This document shows positions 23,400 through 32,063 of a stretch of 33,084 nucleotides of DNA, piece by piece; within the stretch, counting starts at the first letter, position 1, and the number at the start of each line of letters is the position of its first letter. The notes beneath the pieces are model-generated. The model was not told where the DNA came from. It did no database searches and saw only the letters and a list, made by a program, of their open reading frames with translations. The translations under genes and the position numbers were made by a program. Source of the DNA: 66-474 sp040255405 (GTDB taxonomy: Bacteria > Pseudomonadota > Gammaproteobacteria > Xanthomonadales > Rhodanobacteraceae). The DNA lies in NCBI GenBank assembly GCA_040255405.1, contig JBDZUX010000034.1, forward strand, positions 1 to 33,084, in the 5' to 3' direction.

Positions 23400-26300
23400 A
23401 TGCTCGCTGCATTGTTTCTGGCCGGAGCGCTGACGAGTGCTGCGCCACCCCAGGCGGCGAACGTGCCGCCCACCCCGATATTCCGCAGCTACGGCGTGGT
23501 CAACGGCCTGCCCTCGACCGAGGCGTACACGGTCGCGCAGGACGAAGCGGGTTATCTGTGGATCGGCACCCATGCCGGCCTGGTGCGCTACGACAGCCGC
23601 GAATTCCGGGTCTTCCGCCACGATCCCGGACGGCCCGGCTCGCTCCCGGCGAACGACGTGTCGGCGGTGATGGTCGATCGCGCCGGCCGCGTGTGGGCCG
23701 GTGGCGAAGGCACCGGCCTCAACCGTTACGAACCCGCGACGCACGGCTTCCACCACTGGCTGCACGATGCCGCACAACCCGACAGCCTGTCGGGCAATGA
23801 CGTGATGGCCATCGCCCAGGACAAGGCCGGCGCCCTCTGGGTGGGCGTGTACGCCGGCGGCTTGAACAAGTTGCAGCCGGGCGACGGCGGTTTCGCACAC
23901 TGGCGCCACGGCAAGGACGATGCCGCCAGCATCGCTTCCGACAACGTCACCGCGCTCGCGCCCGCCGACGGCGGCGGCATGTGGATCGGCACCGATGCCG
24001 GACTCGACCGGATGGATGCGCAAGGGCGGATCCATCACGCCGCGCTGGGCACCGGCGTAGGCACGCCGATCGTGTGGCAACTGCGTGCCGCGGCCGGGGG
24101 CGTCGATGCCGCCACCAGCGCCGGGCTGTTTCACGTCGACGCGGGCGGTACCACGCAACGGATCGGCGCCGCGCACGAAGCGCTGGCCAGTCTGCGCGAC
24201 GACGATGGCAGCGTGTGGATCGCCGAACGCGGCGGCCTGGTACGCATCGCCCCCGATGGCACCAGCCGCCTCGAGCAGCCGACGCCGGGCGTGGCCGGCA
24301 GCCTGCCCGGACACCTTCCCGATGGCCTGTTCCGCGACCACGAAGGCGGGCTGTGGGTGGCGATGGTGGACGGCGGACTCGCCTACCTGCCGCCGCAGTG
24401 GCGCGCATTCAGCATGTACCGGCACATTCCCGGCGATGCGGACAGCCTCGCACGCAACCGGGTGCGCGCGCTGGCGCTGGCGCGCGACGGCACGCTGTGG
24501 GTGGGCGGCGCCGGCATGCTCGACCGCGTCGAGCCGGTCAGCGGCCAGATCGAACACGTCGCCATTCCCGGGCTGGATCGCATGTCGATTTCCGCGCTCA
24601 CGGAAGACACGTCGGGGCGCTTGTGGATCGGCAGCCACAAGGGTTGCTTCGTGTGGGACGGCGATCGCCTGCAGGCGATCGCCGCCGGCAGTCCGGCCCT
24701 GAAACACGGCGTGTGGCGACTGCTGGCCGCGCGCGACGGCAGGATTTACGTCGCCGGCGTCGGGACCGGCGTGTTCCGCGTGAACCCGCAGACCTTCGCG
24801 ACCCAGCCGTTGTCACCACCGAGCGGCGACGAAGGCGCCCGCGAAATCGTGCAGTTGCGCGATGCCGCGGACGGCTCGATCTGGATCGCGACGCACGCCG
24901 GCATCGCACGCCTCGCGCCCGGTGCGCGTGCCTTTGCGTTCGTGCCGGGCATCGCGCGCAACGACATCCATGCCTTCGCGTTGGGACCCGACGGCAGCGT
25001 GTGGATCGCGCGCACGGCCAGCCTGCAGCGCTACCGCATCGAGCATGGCCACGCGCAGCTTCTCGCCACCATCGGCGCCGCGCAAGGCTGGCCCGACAAC
25101 AACGTGCTGGGTCTGCAGGTCGGCGAACAGGGCCGCGTGTTCGCACTCGGCACCCGCAACCTGCTGGTGTTCGATCCGCGCAACCGGCAATTGCACGCGT
25201 TCGCCACGGCAGAGGGGCTGGCGACCACCGACTTCACCGGCGATGCGCTGCTCGCCACCGGCCACGGGCAACTCTTCGCCGGCAGCCTCGCGGGCGTGAT
25301 CGGCATCCGCACCCGCGAACTGCCGTGGCTGCTCAAGACGCCGAAGGTCGCGCTGGAAGCGGTGAACGTACGCCGCAACGACAGGCTGGTGAACCTCGAC
25401 CCCGGCAAGCCCATCGACCTCGACTGGCGCGACCGCGAACTCACCGTCACCGCGCAAGTGCTGTCGTTCGTCGATCCCGTACGCAACCAGTATCGCTTTC
25501 GATTGCAGGGATTCGATCCGGGATGGGTGGAAACCGGCAACCGCAACGTGCGCGAATTCTCGGTGCTGGAACCGGGCAGCTATCGCCTGCTGGTGAGCGG
25601 CCGCACCGGCGACGGGCCGTGGAGCGCGCCGTTGGCCACGCTTTCGTTGCGCGTCTCGGCGGCGCCGTGGAACACGCCGTGGGCATGGGCGATGTACGCG
25701 GTGGCGATTGCCGCCTTGCTGGCGTGGGCGGCGTGGGCACTGCGCCGGCGCCTGCAGCAACAGCATCGGCTCGCGCTCAGCGAGGAGCGCCAGCACATTG
25801 CCGAACAGGCCAACGCGGCGAAGTCGCGCTTCCTCGCCAACATGGCGCACGAAATCCGCACGCCGCTCACGGGCGTGCTGGGCATGACCGAATTACTGCT
25901 GAAGACGCAACTCAACGACCGCCAGCATCAATACGCGGCCGCTATCCGGCGCTCGGGCACGCTGCTGTTGCGGCACGTCAACGACGCGCTCGACGTGGCG
26001 CGCATCGAGGCCGGCCGGCTGGAACTCAACCTCGCGCCCTTCGATCCCGCGGCGATCCTGCGCGAAATCGCGAATGCCGATGCCGGGCTCGCGGCGCAGA
26101 AAAACCTCGTGATCGATGTCGTGGTCGCGGACGACGCGCCGCGCGCGGTGCGCGGCGATGCGTTGCGCGTGCAGCAGATCCTGTTCAACCTCACCCACAA
26201 CGCGTTGAAGTTCACCACCCAAGGCAGCATCATCCTGAAACTCGAACGCGACGGTGACGGCATCGCCTACCACGTGACCGACAACGGCCCCGGCATGACC

Positions 26301-26954
26301 GCCGAGGAATGCGCACGGATCTTCCAGCGTTTCGAGCAGGCCGACCACGGGCGCCTGCAGCCCGGCAGCGGACTCGGGCTTGCGATCAGCCGAGAACTGG
26401 TGCACTTGATGGGCGGCCGCATCGGCGTGCAGTCGGTGCCCGGACGCGGCAGCACCTTCAGCGTGCAGCTTCCGCTCGCGGGGGTGGCACTGCCCGCGCC
26501 TGCCAGCGAGTCCATGCGGGTGCCCGAACGGTCGACGGGCCCTGCGGTATCCGGTAACGCACCGGCTGCGTCACCGGGCGCCGCGCGGCCACGCGTGCTG
26601 CTGGTCGAGGACGATACGGTCGCCGGCCAGGCCATCGCGGGTTTGATCGAGACCTTCGGCTATGCGGTGACGCTTGCGCCGCAAGCGCTGGCGGCGCTTT
26701 CGGAGGTCGACGTCGGCGGCGGCTTCGATCTGGTGGTGTGCGACTTCGACCTGCCGGGCATGGATGGTTGCGAGCTGACGCGGGTGCTTCGGCAACGCGG
26801 CATCACCACGCCCATCGTTGCGCTCACCGCCAGCGCGCACGGCGATGAGGAGCAGCGCGCACTCGCCGCCGGCATGAACGCGTTCCTGCGCAAACCGGTG
26901 TTGCCCGATGACCTGCGCGATGCGCTGGAACGCGCGATGCGCGTGCCGGCGTGA
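23400..26954 (+). CDS. Hybrid sensor histidine kinase with periplasmic beta-propeller sensor
   Basis: A large one-protein signalling relay of 1184 residues. A signal peptide (about 1-20) precedes a periplasmic double propeller built of Reg_prop repeats (about 25-650; many copies of the pattern G-LWIGT-GL-RY). Then come a Y_Y_Y domain (about 680-750), one membrane helix (about 761-781) and HisKA with phospho-acceptor H817 (NMAHEIRTPLTG). HATPase_c carries the N box LTHNALKF, G1 DNGPGM and G2 GSGLGLAIS. A C-terminal receiver domain has phospho-acceptor D1115 (VCDFDLPGMDG). GGGGGG upstream supports ATG 23400. There is no DNA-binding output domain, and no response regulator or transporter gene is adjacent, so both ligand and target are unknown. 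Confidence 0.95.
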   Translation: MLAALFLAGALTSAAPPQAANVPPTPIFRSYGVVNGLPSTEAYTVAQDEAGYLWIGTHAGLVRYDSREFRVFRHDPGRPGSLPANDVSAVMVDRAGRVWAGGEGTGLNRYEPATHGFHHWLHDAAQPDSLSGNDVMAIAQDKAGALWVGVYAGGLNKLQPGDGGFAHWRHGKDDAASIASDNVTALAPADGGGMWIGTDAGLDRMDAQGRIHHAALGTGVGTPIVWQLRAAAGGVDAATSAGLFHVDAGGTTQRIGAAHEALASLRDDDGSVWIAERGGLVRIAPDGTSRLEQPTPGVAGSLPGHLPDGLFRDHEGGLWVAMVDGGLAYLPPQWRAFSMYRHIPGDADSLARNRVRALALARDGTLWVGGAGMLDRVEPVSGQIEHVAIPGLDRMSISALTEDTSGRLWIGSHKGCFVWDGDRLQAIAAGSPALKHGVWRLLAARDGRIYVAGVGTGVFRVNPQTFATQPLSPPSGDEGAREIVQLRDAADGSIWIATHAGIARLAPGARAFAFVPGIARNDIHAFALGPDGSVWIARTASLQRYRIEHGHAQLLATIGAAQGWPDNNVLGLQVGEQGRVFALGTRNLLVFDPRNRQLHAFATAEGLATTDFTGDALLATGHGQLFAGSLAGVIGIRTRELPWLLKTPKVALEAVNVRRNDRLVNLDPGKPIDLDWRDRELTVTAQVLSFVDPVRNQYRFRLQGFDPGWVETGNRNVREFSVLEPGSYRLLVSGRTGDGPWSAPLATLSLRVSAAPWNTPWAWAMYAVAIAALLAWAAWALRRRLQQQHRLALSEERQHIAEQANAAKSRFLANMAHEIRTPLTGVLGMTELLLKTQLNDRQHQYAAAIRRSGTLLLRHVNDALDVARIEAGRLELNLAPFDPAAILREIANADAGLAAQKNLVIDVVVADDAPRAVRGDALRVQQILFNLTHNALKFTTQGSIILKLERDGDGIAYHVTDNGPGMTAEECARIFQRFEQADHGRLQPGSGLGLAISRELVHLMGGRIGVQSVPGRGSTFSVQLPLAGVALPAPASESMRVPERSTGPAVSGNAPAASPGAARPRVLLVEDDTVAGQAIAGLIETFGYAVTLAPQALAALSEVDVGGGFDLVVCDFDLPGMDGCELTRVLRQRGITTPIVALTASAHGDEEQRALAAGMNAFLRKPVLPDDLRDALERAMRVPA

Positions 26955-26991
26955 GCCGGCCGTTTCTCGCGCGTCATCACTTTCTTCAAAT

Positions 26992-27035
26992 CGATTCCGG
27001 ATCCGGGCCTGCGGCGGCCCGCTCCGGAATGACCG
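26992..27035. repeat. Palindromic repeat between convergent sensor kinase and pepA genes
   Basis: ATTCCGG (26994-27000) pairs with CCGGAAT (27024-27030), with an inner stem GGGCC/GGCCC, followed by GACCGG. It is a full member of the ATTCCGG/CCGGAAT family and may serve as a two-way terminator. Confidence 0.65.
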
Positions 27036-27074
27036 GCAACGACACCGGCCGGCCCATGCGTAGCAAGCACGCAG

Positions 27075-27101
27075 GGCGGGAGGAGCGCAGCGCATCCCGC
27101 C
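27075..27101. repeat. GGCGGGA hairpin downstream of pepA
   Basis: GGCGGGA (27075-27081) pairs with TCCCGCC (27095-27101) around a GGAGCGCAGCGCA loop. The loop is itself partly self-complementary. It is about 90 bases beyond the pepA stop. It resembles a common xanthomonad intergenic hairpin and may contribute to termination. Confidence 0.5.
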
Positions 27102-27192
27102 GAACGACGTCATGCGACGGGTTGCCTTCCGCCCCAACGCTGGAATCAGCGAACCGAGTTGGGCTTCTCCGCGAAGGAAGGCGAATGGCTGC

Positions 27193-28674
27193 CTACTTCG
27201 AGCTGGTGGCGCGGTCGATCAACCACTGCGCCAGCAACGGCACCGGCCGCCCCGTGGCGTAGCCCTTGCGGCCGGGCACCCACGCGGTACCCGCCACATC
27301 GAGATGCGCCCAGGGCGTGCCTTCGGTGAAGCGCGACAGGAACACTGCGGCGGTCACGGCGCCGGCACTCTTGCCCCCGACATTGGCGACGTCGGCGAAT
27401 GCCGATTCAAGCTGGTCCCGGTAGTCGTCCCACAGCGGCAGCCGCCACGCGCGATCGAGGGAAGCGTTGCCCGCCGCCAGCAGTGCGTCGGCCAACGTGT
27501 CGTCGGCGCTGAACAGGCCGGACGCATGCACCCCCAGCGCGATCACGCAGGCGCCGGTGAGCGTCGCGGCATCGACCATGGCCTGCGGCGCGAAGCGCTT
27601 GCAGGTGTAGGACAGCGCGTCGCACAGGATCAGTCGCCCCTCGGCGTCGGTGTTCAACACTTCCACCGAGATGCCGGCGTGGGTGTGCAGCACGTCGGCC
27701 GGACGGTAGCCACCGCCGTCCGGCATGTTCTCGACCGACGGCACCACGCACACGAGGTTGATCGGCAATGCCAGCTCGACCGCCGACAGGAACGCGCCCA
27801 GCACGCCGGCCGCACCGCACATGTCGTACTTCATTTCCTCCATCGAACCGGTGGGCTTGAGGTTCATGCCGCCGGTGTCGAAGGTGACGCCCTTGCCGAC
27901 GAGTGCGTACGGCTTGGCATCGCCCGCGCCCTTGTATTCCAGCACGATCAGCTTGGGCGGCGTGGCCGAACCCGACGACACCGCGAGCAGCGCGCCCATG
28001 CCGAGCTTTTCCATGTCGGCGCGTTCCAGAACTTCCAGCGTGACCGATTCCGCGTGCGCGTCGGCGATGGTTTTTGCCTGTGCGGCGATATGGGTGGGCG
28101 TGCACAGGTTCGGCGGCAGGCAACCGAGCTCGCGGGCGAAGGCGACGCCGCGCGCGATCGCACGCGCCTGTTCGATACCCTTCGTGGCGTCCCCGGCAAC
28201 GAGCGCCAGTCTCTGCAAGCGCGGCGCATCATTGCCGGGCTTCAGGGTTGCGGTATAGCGGAAACAGGCGTGATCGATCGCGAGCGCGCAGGCTCGAACG
28301 CGCCAGTCTGCGTCGCAGTCTTTTACATCGATTTGCGGCAACCAAGTCGTCGCGTCCGTCAACGGCAGGCCCTTCAGCACGTTGCCGGCGTCGCCGCAGG
28401 CGCGCGCAAAGACGCGTGGACCGATTTCATCCTTGCGGCCGAGGCCCACCAGCAGTACACGCGGCGATTTGACGCCGGCCACTTCGTGCAGCACCAGCGT
28501 CGCACCCGCCTTGCCGGTGAAATCACCGGATTCGAGGAGGCGCGTCAGCGCGCCGCCGCTGGCGGCGTCGATCGCGGTGGCCGCCGGCGCCAACGCGCCT
28601 TCGAAAATGCCGACCACGACACAGGGTGTGTCCGCCCGGTCGGCAGCGTCGGAACCGAGACTGAATTCAAGCAT
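27193..28674 (-). CDS. pepA: Cytosol (leucyl) aminopeptidase PepA, M17 family
   Basis: Hexameric metallopeptidase that removes N-terminal residues from peptides in the cytoplasm; in E. coli it also helps Xer recombination as a DNA-binding protein. The 493-residue product has metal-binding and catalytic residues K261, D266, D284, D343 and E345, plus K273 and R347. Their spacing is identical to E. coli PepA, and the signature NTDAEGRL is at 341-348. ATG 28674 has GGGAG 9 bases upstream. It is divergent from lptF (77-base gap), a usual arrangement. The common downstream partner holC is absent: a convergent sensor kinase gene follows instead. Confidence 0.97.
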   Translation of the reverse strand: MLEFSLGSDAADRADTPCVVVGIFEGALAPAATAIDAASGGALTRLLESGDFTGKAGATLVLHEVAGVKSPRVLLVGLGRKDEIGPRVFARACGDAGNVLKGLPLTDATTWLPQIDVKDCDADWRVRACALAIDHACFRYTATLKPGNDAPRLQRLALVAGDATKGIEQARAIARGVAFARELGCLPPNLCTPTHIAAQAKTIADAHAESVTLEVLERADMEKLGMGALLAVSSGSATPPKLIVLEYKGAGDAKPYALVGKGVTFDTGGMNLKPTGSMEEMKYDMCGAAGVLGAFLSAVELALPINLVCVVPSVENMPDGGGYRPADVLHTHAGISVEVLNTDAEGRLILCDALSYTCKRFAPQAMVDAATLTGACVIALGVHASGLFSADDTLADALLAAGNASLDRAWRLPLWDDYRDQLESAFADVANVGGKSAGAVTAAVFLSRFTEGTPWAHLDVAGTAWVPGRKGYATGRPVPLLAQWLIDRATSSK

Positions 28675-28751
28675 TGCGAAACGCTCCCGGAATGTCGAGC
28701 CCGCGCGTGCGCACTTACACTGCACGCTCGCAAAGCGTTCCAGTCTAGCCG
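28675..28751. promoter_or_regulatory. Divergent promoter region of pepA and lptF
   Basis: The 77 bases between two divergent starts must hold control elements for both, if each has its own promoter here. I could not assign -10/-35 boxes with confidence. Confidence 0.4.
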
Positions 28752-29873
28752 ATGCCGCGTCTTTCGATCCTCGACCGCTACATCCTGCGCGAATTCCTGT
28801 TCGGCAGCCTCGCCGCGGTGGTGGTGCTGCTGGTGATCTTCACCGGCAGCACGTTCGCGGACGTGGCAAACAAGGTCGCGACCGGAAGGCTTCCGGGTGC
28901 CGTGATGTTCACGGTGCTGGGCCTGAATCTCGTCAACACCCTGCAGGCGCTGCTGCCGATGGGCATGTTCCTTGGCATGCTGCTGGCACTGGGCCGCATG
29001 TATCGCGACAGCGAAATGCATGTGTTGGCGGCATCGGGACTCGGGCCGACGGGGCTGCTCAAGCCGGCTGCGATTTTCGCGATGGGCGCGGGCGGCATCG
29101 TAGCCTTGGTGGCCTTGTGGCTCGGGCCGCTGGCGGCACGCACCTCGAACGCGGAAGTGGAACAGGCCAATCGCTCGGTGATCGCGGCGGGGCTGGAAGC
29201 CGGCCGCTTCACCAGCCTCGCCGGGCGCGGCGGCACGCTGTTTGCCAACACGGTGAGCCCGGACGGCACCCGGCTCGGCAAGTTGTTCGTCGAAAGCGAA
29301 CGCGCCGACAAGGACGGCACGGTGACCATCAGCGTGATCACCGCCGACCACGGCGACCTGTTCCACGAAGGCCAGGAAGACAACCGCTTCATCGCCCTGC
29401 ACGAAGGGCATCGCTACGACATCCGGCTCGGCCACGACAATTGGCGGCTGATGCAATTCCAGCGCAACGACATCGCGCTGTCGGCGCCGGCCGATGATGA
29501 CGACCAAAGCGATCCGGAAAGTCTTCGCACCACCACATCGCTGATCGGCGATGCCAATCTCGACGCGCGCGCCGAATTGCAGTGGCGCATCGCCATTCCG
29601 TTCGGGCCGCTGGTGCTGGCCATGCTGGCGCTGCCGATGGCGCGGCAGGCGCCGCGCTCGTCGCCGGTTGGACGCATCCTGATCGCGGTACTCGCCTACC
29701 TCATCATCGTGAACCTGATGACGCTCGCACGCATGTTCATCGCCACCGCCAAACTGCCCGCGACCGCCGGCATGTGGTGGGTGCTGGTGCCGGTCTTCGT
29801 CGGCGCGGCCTGGGTGTTCGCAAGGCAGTACGCGACCCGCAAGCCGCGTGGCGCGGCGGGAGCGCGTGCGTGA
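28752..29873 (+). CDS. lptF: LPS export permease subunit LptF
   Basis: With LptG it forms the membrane part of the LptB2FG ABC transporter, which extracts LPS from the inner membrane. The 373-residue product begins LDRYILREFLFG, typical for LptF. It has membrane helices at about 15-38, 55-80 and 100-125, a periplasmic jellyroll (about 140-265) and three C-terminal helices (about 278-370). The N-terminal coupling region EMHVLAASGLGP (about 93-104) is present. The stop overlaps the GTG start of lptG. The coding region for an LptB ATPase is not in the window, as usual. Confidence 0.96.
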   Translation: MPRLSILDRYILREFLFGSLAAVVVLLVIFTGSTFADVANKVATGRLPGAVMFTVLGLNLVNTLQALLPMGMFLGMLLALGRMYRDSEMHVLAASGLGPTGLLKPAAIFAMGAGGIVALVALWLGPLAARTSNAEVEQANRSVIAAGLEAGRFTSLAGRGGTLFANTVSPDGTRLGKLFVESERADKDGTVTISVITADHGDLFHEGQEDNRFIALHEGHRYDIRLGHDNWRLMQFQRNDIALSAPADDDDQSDPESLRTTTSLIGDANLDARAELQWRIAIPFGPLVLAMLALPMARQAPRSSPVGRILIAVLAYLIIVNLMTLARMFIATAKLPATAGMWWVLVPVFVGAAWVFARQYATRKPRGAAGARA

Positions 29874-30979
29874 CGGGCACGCCGTGGCAACGCCTGCGCG
29901 CCAAGCGGGCCGACGTCCTGATCGCGGGCACCGTGCTCGGCGGGCTGCTGTTGACCTGGCTGGTGCTGACCGGCCTCGATACCTTCATCCAGTTCGCCGG
30001 CCAGATCGGCAGCATCGGCCACAATGGCTATTCGCTCGGCAAGGCGGTCGCCTACATCCTGCTCACCGTGCCGCGGCGTGCCTACCAGTGGTTCGTGTTC
30101 GCGGCGCTGATCGGCGGGATGATCGGCATCGGCGCACTGGCGACGTCCAACGAGTTGACGGCATTGCGCGCCGCAGGCATGTCCAGGCTGCGGATCAGCG
30201 CATCCGTGGCGGGGCTGGTCGTGCTGCTGCTGATCGGCGTGTTCATCCTCGGCGAAACCGCGGCGCCGGCCGGCGAACAGCGCGCGCAGGCCATCCAGAT
30301 GCAACGCACCGCCGGCAGCCTGACCCATCAGGCGAGCGGCCTGTGGGAACGCGACGGCAACGACATCGTCAACGCCAAGGCCGCGCTGGCCCATCTCGTG
30401 CACGGGCAACCGCAGGTCGAACTAGCGGATGTGCGCATCTTCGGTTTCGACGACGCCGGCGCGCTCACGTCGTTCCGCCACGCGAAACTGGCCACCCAGC
30501 AAGGCAAGGACTGGACACTGCACGATGTGCGCGACACGCGCGTGTCGCCATCGGGCGCGGTAAGCACGACGCATGCACGCCAGACCTGGAGCACATCGCT
30601 CGACCCCGAGGTGCTGGAAGCATCGGTCGTGCATCCCGAATACCTGTCGCTGCGCGATCTTTCCCGCAACATCGATTACCTGCGTGCCAACCGCCAGAAT
30701 CCCGGCGTGTACGTGAACGCGTACTGGACCCGTGCGTTCTATCCCGTCAACACTTTGCTATTGGTGCTCGCGGCGCTGCCGTTCGCGTTCGGCACGCTGC
30801 GCTCCGGCGGCCTCGGCAAGCGTTTGTTCCTGGGCGTGATCGTCGCGATCGCGTGGTATTTCCTGCAGCGCGCAGTCATCAGCACCGGCACCGTGTTCGG
30901 CGCGCCGCCGTTCATCGTGAACCTGGTTCCGGCGTTGCTGCTGTTGGCGATTTCGGTCTGGTATTACCGGCGGGCGTAA
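29870..30979 (+). CDS. lptG: LPS export permease subunit LptG
   Basis: Partner of LptF in the LPS transporter. The 369-residue product has membrane helices at about 17-37, 60-85 and 100-125 with the coupling segment NELTALRAAGMS, a periplasmic jellyroll, and C-terminal helices (about 285-365). The GTG at 29870 overlaps the lptF stop (GTGA) and yields a standard N-terminus. The frame is open upstream inside lptF, but that part is antisense-like noise. Four-base overlap implies coupled translation and roughly equal amounts of both subunits. Confidence 0.95.
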   Translation: MTGTPWQRLRAKRADVLIAGTVLGGLLLTWLVLTGLDTFIQFAGQIGSIGHNGYSLGKAVAYILLTVPRRAYQWFVFAALIGGMIGIGALATSNELTALRAAGMSRLRISASVAGLVVLLLIGVFILGETAAPAGEQRAQAIQMQRTAGSLTHQASGLWERDGNDIVNAKAALAHLVHGQPQVELADVRIFGFDDAGALTSFRHAKLATQQGKDWTLHDVRDTRVSPSGAVSTTHARQTWSTSLDPEVLEASVVHPEYLSLRDLSRNIDYLRANRQNPGVYVNAYWTRAFYPVNTLLLVLAALPFAFGTLRSGGLGKRLFLGVIVAIAWYFLQRAVISTGTVFGAPPFIVNLVPALLLLAISVWYYRRA

Positions 30980-30994
30980 CGCATGGAAGCGGTT

Positions 30995-31536
30995 TCGCTC
31001 GCCTCCGGCGAGCGAGCTACTTTCGTTACGGCGAAAGTAGCCAAAGCCATGCGCCCGGCACGACGGTTTCGGCAACATCATGTTGCCGAAACTGCCCTGC
31101 GCTTCTCGCGGCAAGCGGGCCGGCGCGAACTCGCACATCCCTGTGCTCAAACATGCGCGCCTTGCTCCCGCTTACCGCTGCGATGCTCGGCGTCGTGCAA
31201 GGACGCAAGAGAGCTCTGCTTCGGCGCCGGCCATCCATGGCCTTGTCCATAGCGACAACAACCCGTTTGCTTCGTGTCACCGTGCGCACAGGAAGTGCGC
31301 CAAACGGGGGCCCCTCGAACACGGCGAGCGGACGACGGATCAGTCCGAAGGATGGCCCGCAGGATGCGGGCCGGTTCGCCGCAGGCACAGGGATGTGCCT
31401 TCGGCGAACCCCGGCGTCCGTTCGCGAACCTTCAGCCCATGGATGGGCTGAGGGCGTGTTCGCGGGGTCGCCTTCTCTCTGGCTACTTTCTCTTGGCGAC
31501 GCAAGAGAAAGTAGCTCGCGCCGTGGGATGGCGCGA
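30995..31536. mobile_element. MITE-like hairpin-rich element with inverted ends
   Basis: This gene-free region is bounded by two inverted copies of a two-hairpin module. The left end has TCGCTCGCC/GGCGAGCGA (30995-31015) and GCTACTTTCG/CGAAAGTAGC (31016-31041). The right end has GCTACTTTCTCTTG/CAAGAGAAAGTAGC (31482-31515) and TCGCGCC/GGCGCGA (31516-31536). The interior holds further palindromes: 31066-31092 (27 bases), 31229-31242, 31354-31372, 31375-31408 and 31433-31450. No transposase or credible protein is inside. A related piece at 1-210 has the right-end order. It sits between lptG and the convergent RDD gene. Non-autonomous mobility is an inference; target-site duplications were not identified. 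Confidence 0.6.
31066..31092. repeat. 27-base perfect palindrome
   Basis: GTTTCGGCAACAT and ATGTTGCCGAAAC are perfectly complementary around one central C. It is the longest perfect palindrome noticed here. It lies inside the hairpin-rich element near its left end. It could be an operator-like site or simply another hairpin of the element. Confidence 0.7.
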
Positions 31537-31572
31537 AAGAAGACAGGGATGTCGTACAGCGACTCGGTAAGT

Positions 31573-32022
31573 TCAAAGACGCGTCATCCGCGTCCGGCAC
31601 AAGCGGTCGTGCCATGTCCGCCGGTCGGCATCGAACCATGCGTACCAGAACCCGCAGCAGAGCGCGACCAGCGACGCCAGCGCCAGCACGTATCGAAGCA
31701 TCGCGGTGCGCGCGTCGACACGCGCGCCGTCGTCGCGCACGAGTTTCAATTTCCACGCGCGCATGCCGATGGTCGCACCGACGCGGGTCCACGACACCAC
31801 GAAATACGCGCCCGCCACCACCAGCAGCCACACACCCAACAGCGCGCGCAATACCGGCTGCGGATGCTGCGGGTCGTACACGGCGTGGAACGCCAGCACC
31901 CACAACCCCGCGGCGACGATCCACAACCCGAGCAGCGGGAACAGGTCGTAGATCATGCTGGCGAAACGTCGCCACAGCGGGACGGGTTGTGCGGCAACGG
32001 CGGATGTGGAACTCGATGGCAT
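31573..32022 (-). CDS. RDD family membrane protein
   Basis: Small inner-membrane protein, 149 residues, with three membrane helices (about 26-45, 58-78 and 110-130). The RDD family features are R19 in LWRRFASMIYD, D26 in the same helix start, and WHDRL (137-141) near the C-terminus. The segment GATIGMRAWKLKLV (82-95) is also family-typical. Function is not established; some family members act in ion transport. The ATG at 32022 is preferred; the frame is open upstream but would overlap xerD. It is divergent from xerD and convergent with lptG. Confidence 0.88.
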   Translation of the reverse strand: MPSSSTSAVAAQPVPLWRRFASMIYDLFPLLGLWIVAAGLWVLAFHAVYDPQHPQPVLRALLGVWLLVVAGAYFVVSWTRVGATIGMRAWKLKLVRDDGARVDARTAMLRYVLALASLVALCCGFWYAWFDADRRTWHDRLCRTRMTRL

Positions 32023-32063
32023 GTCGGGGGCTTGCGGCGAATGGAGGCGCGCGCCAGCATCGC

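Noticed and set aside
23981..26257. A 758-codon frame on the plus strand within the sensor kinase gene, and a 710-codon minus frame at 22575-24707
   Set aside because: Both are out-of-frame or antisense readings of strongly conserved genes, with Arg-rich low-complexity translation and no recognisable motif.
30980..31572. Integron attC array or CRISPR in the hairpin-rich region
   Set aside because: The palindromes are not equally spaced and do not share one sequence. No attC core (GTTRRRY) pairs or repeat-spacer pattern were seen, and no integrase of integron type is near.
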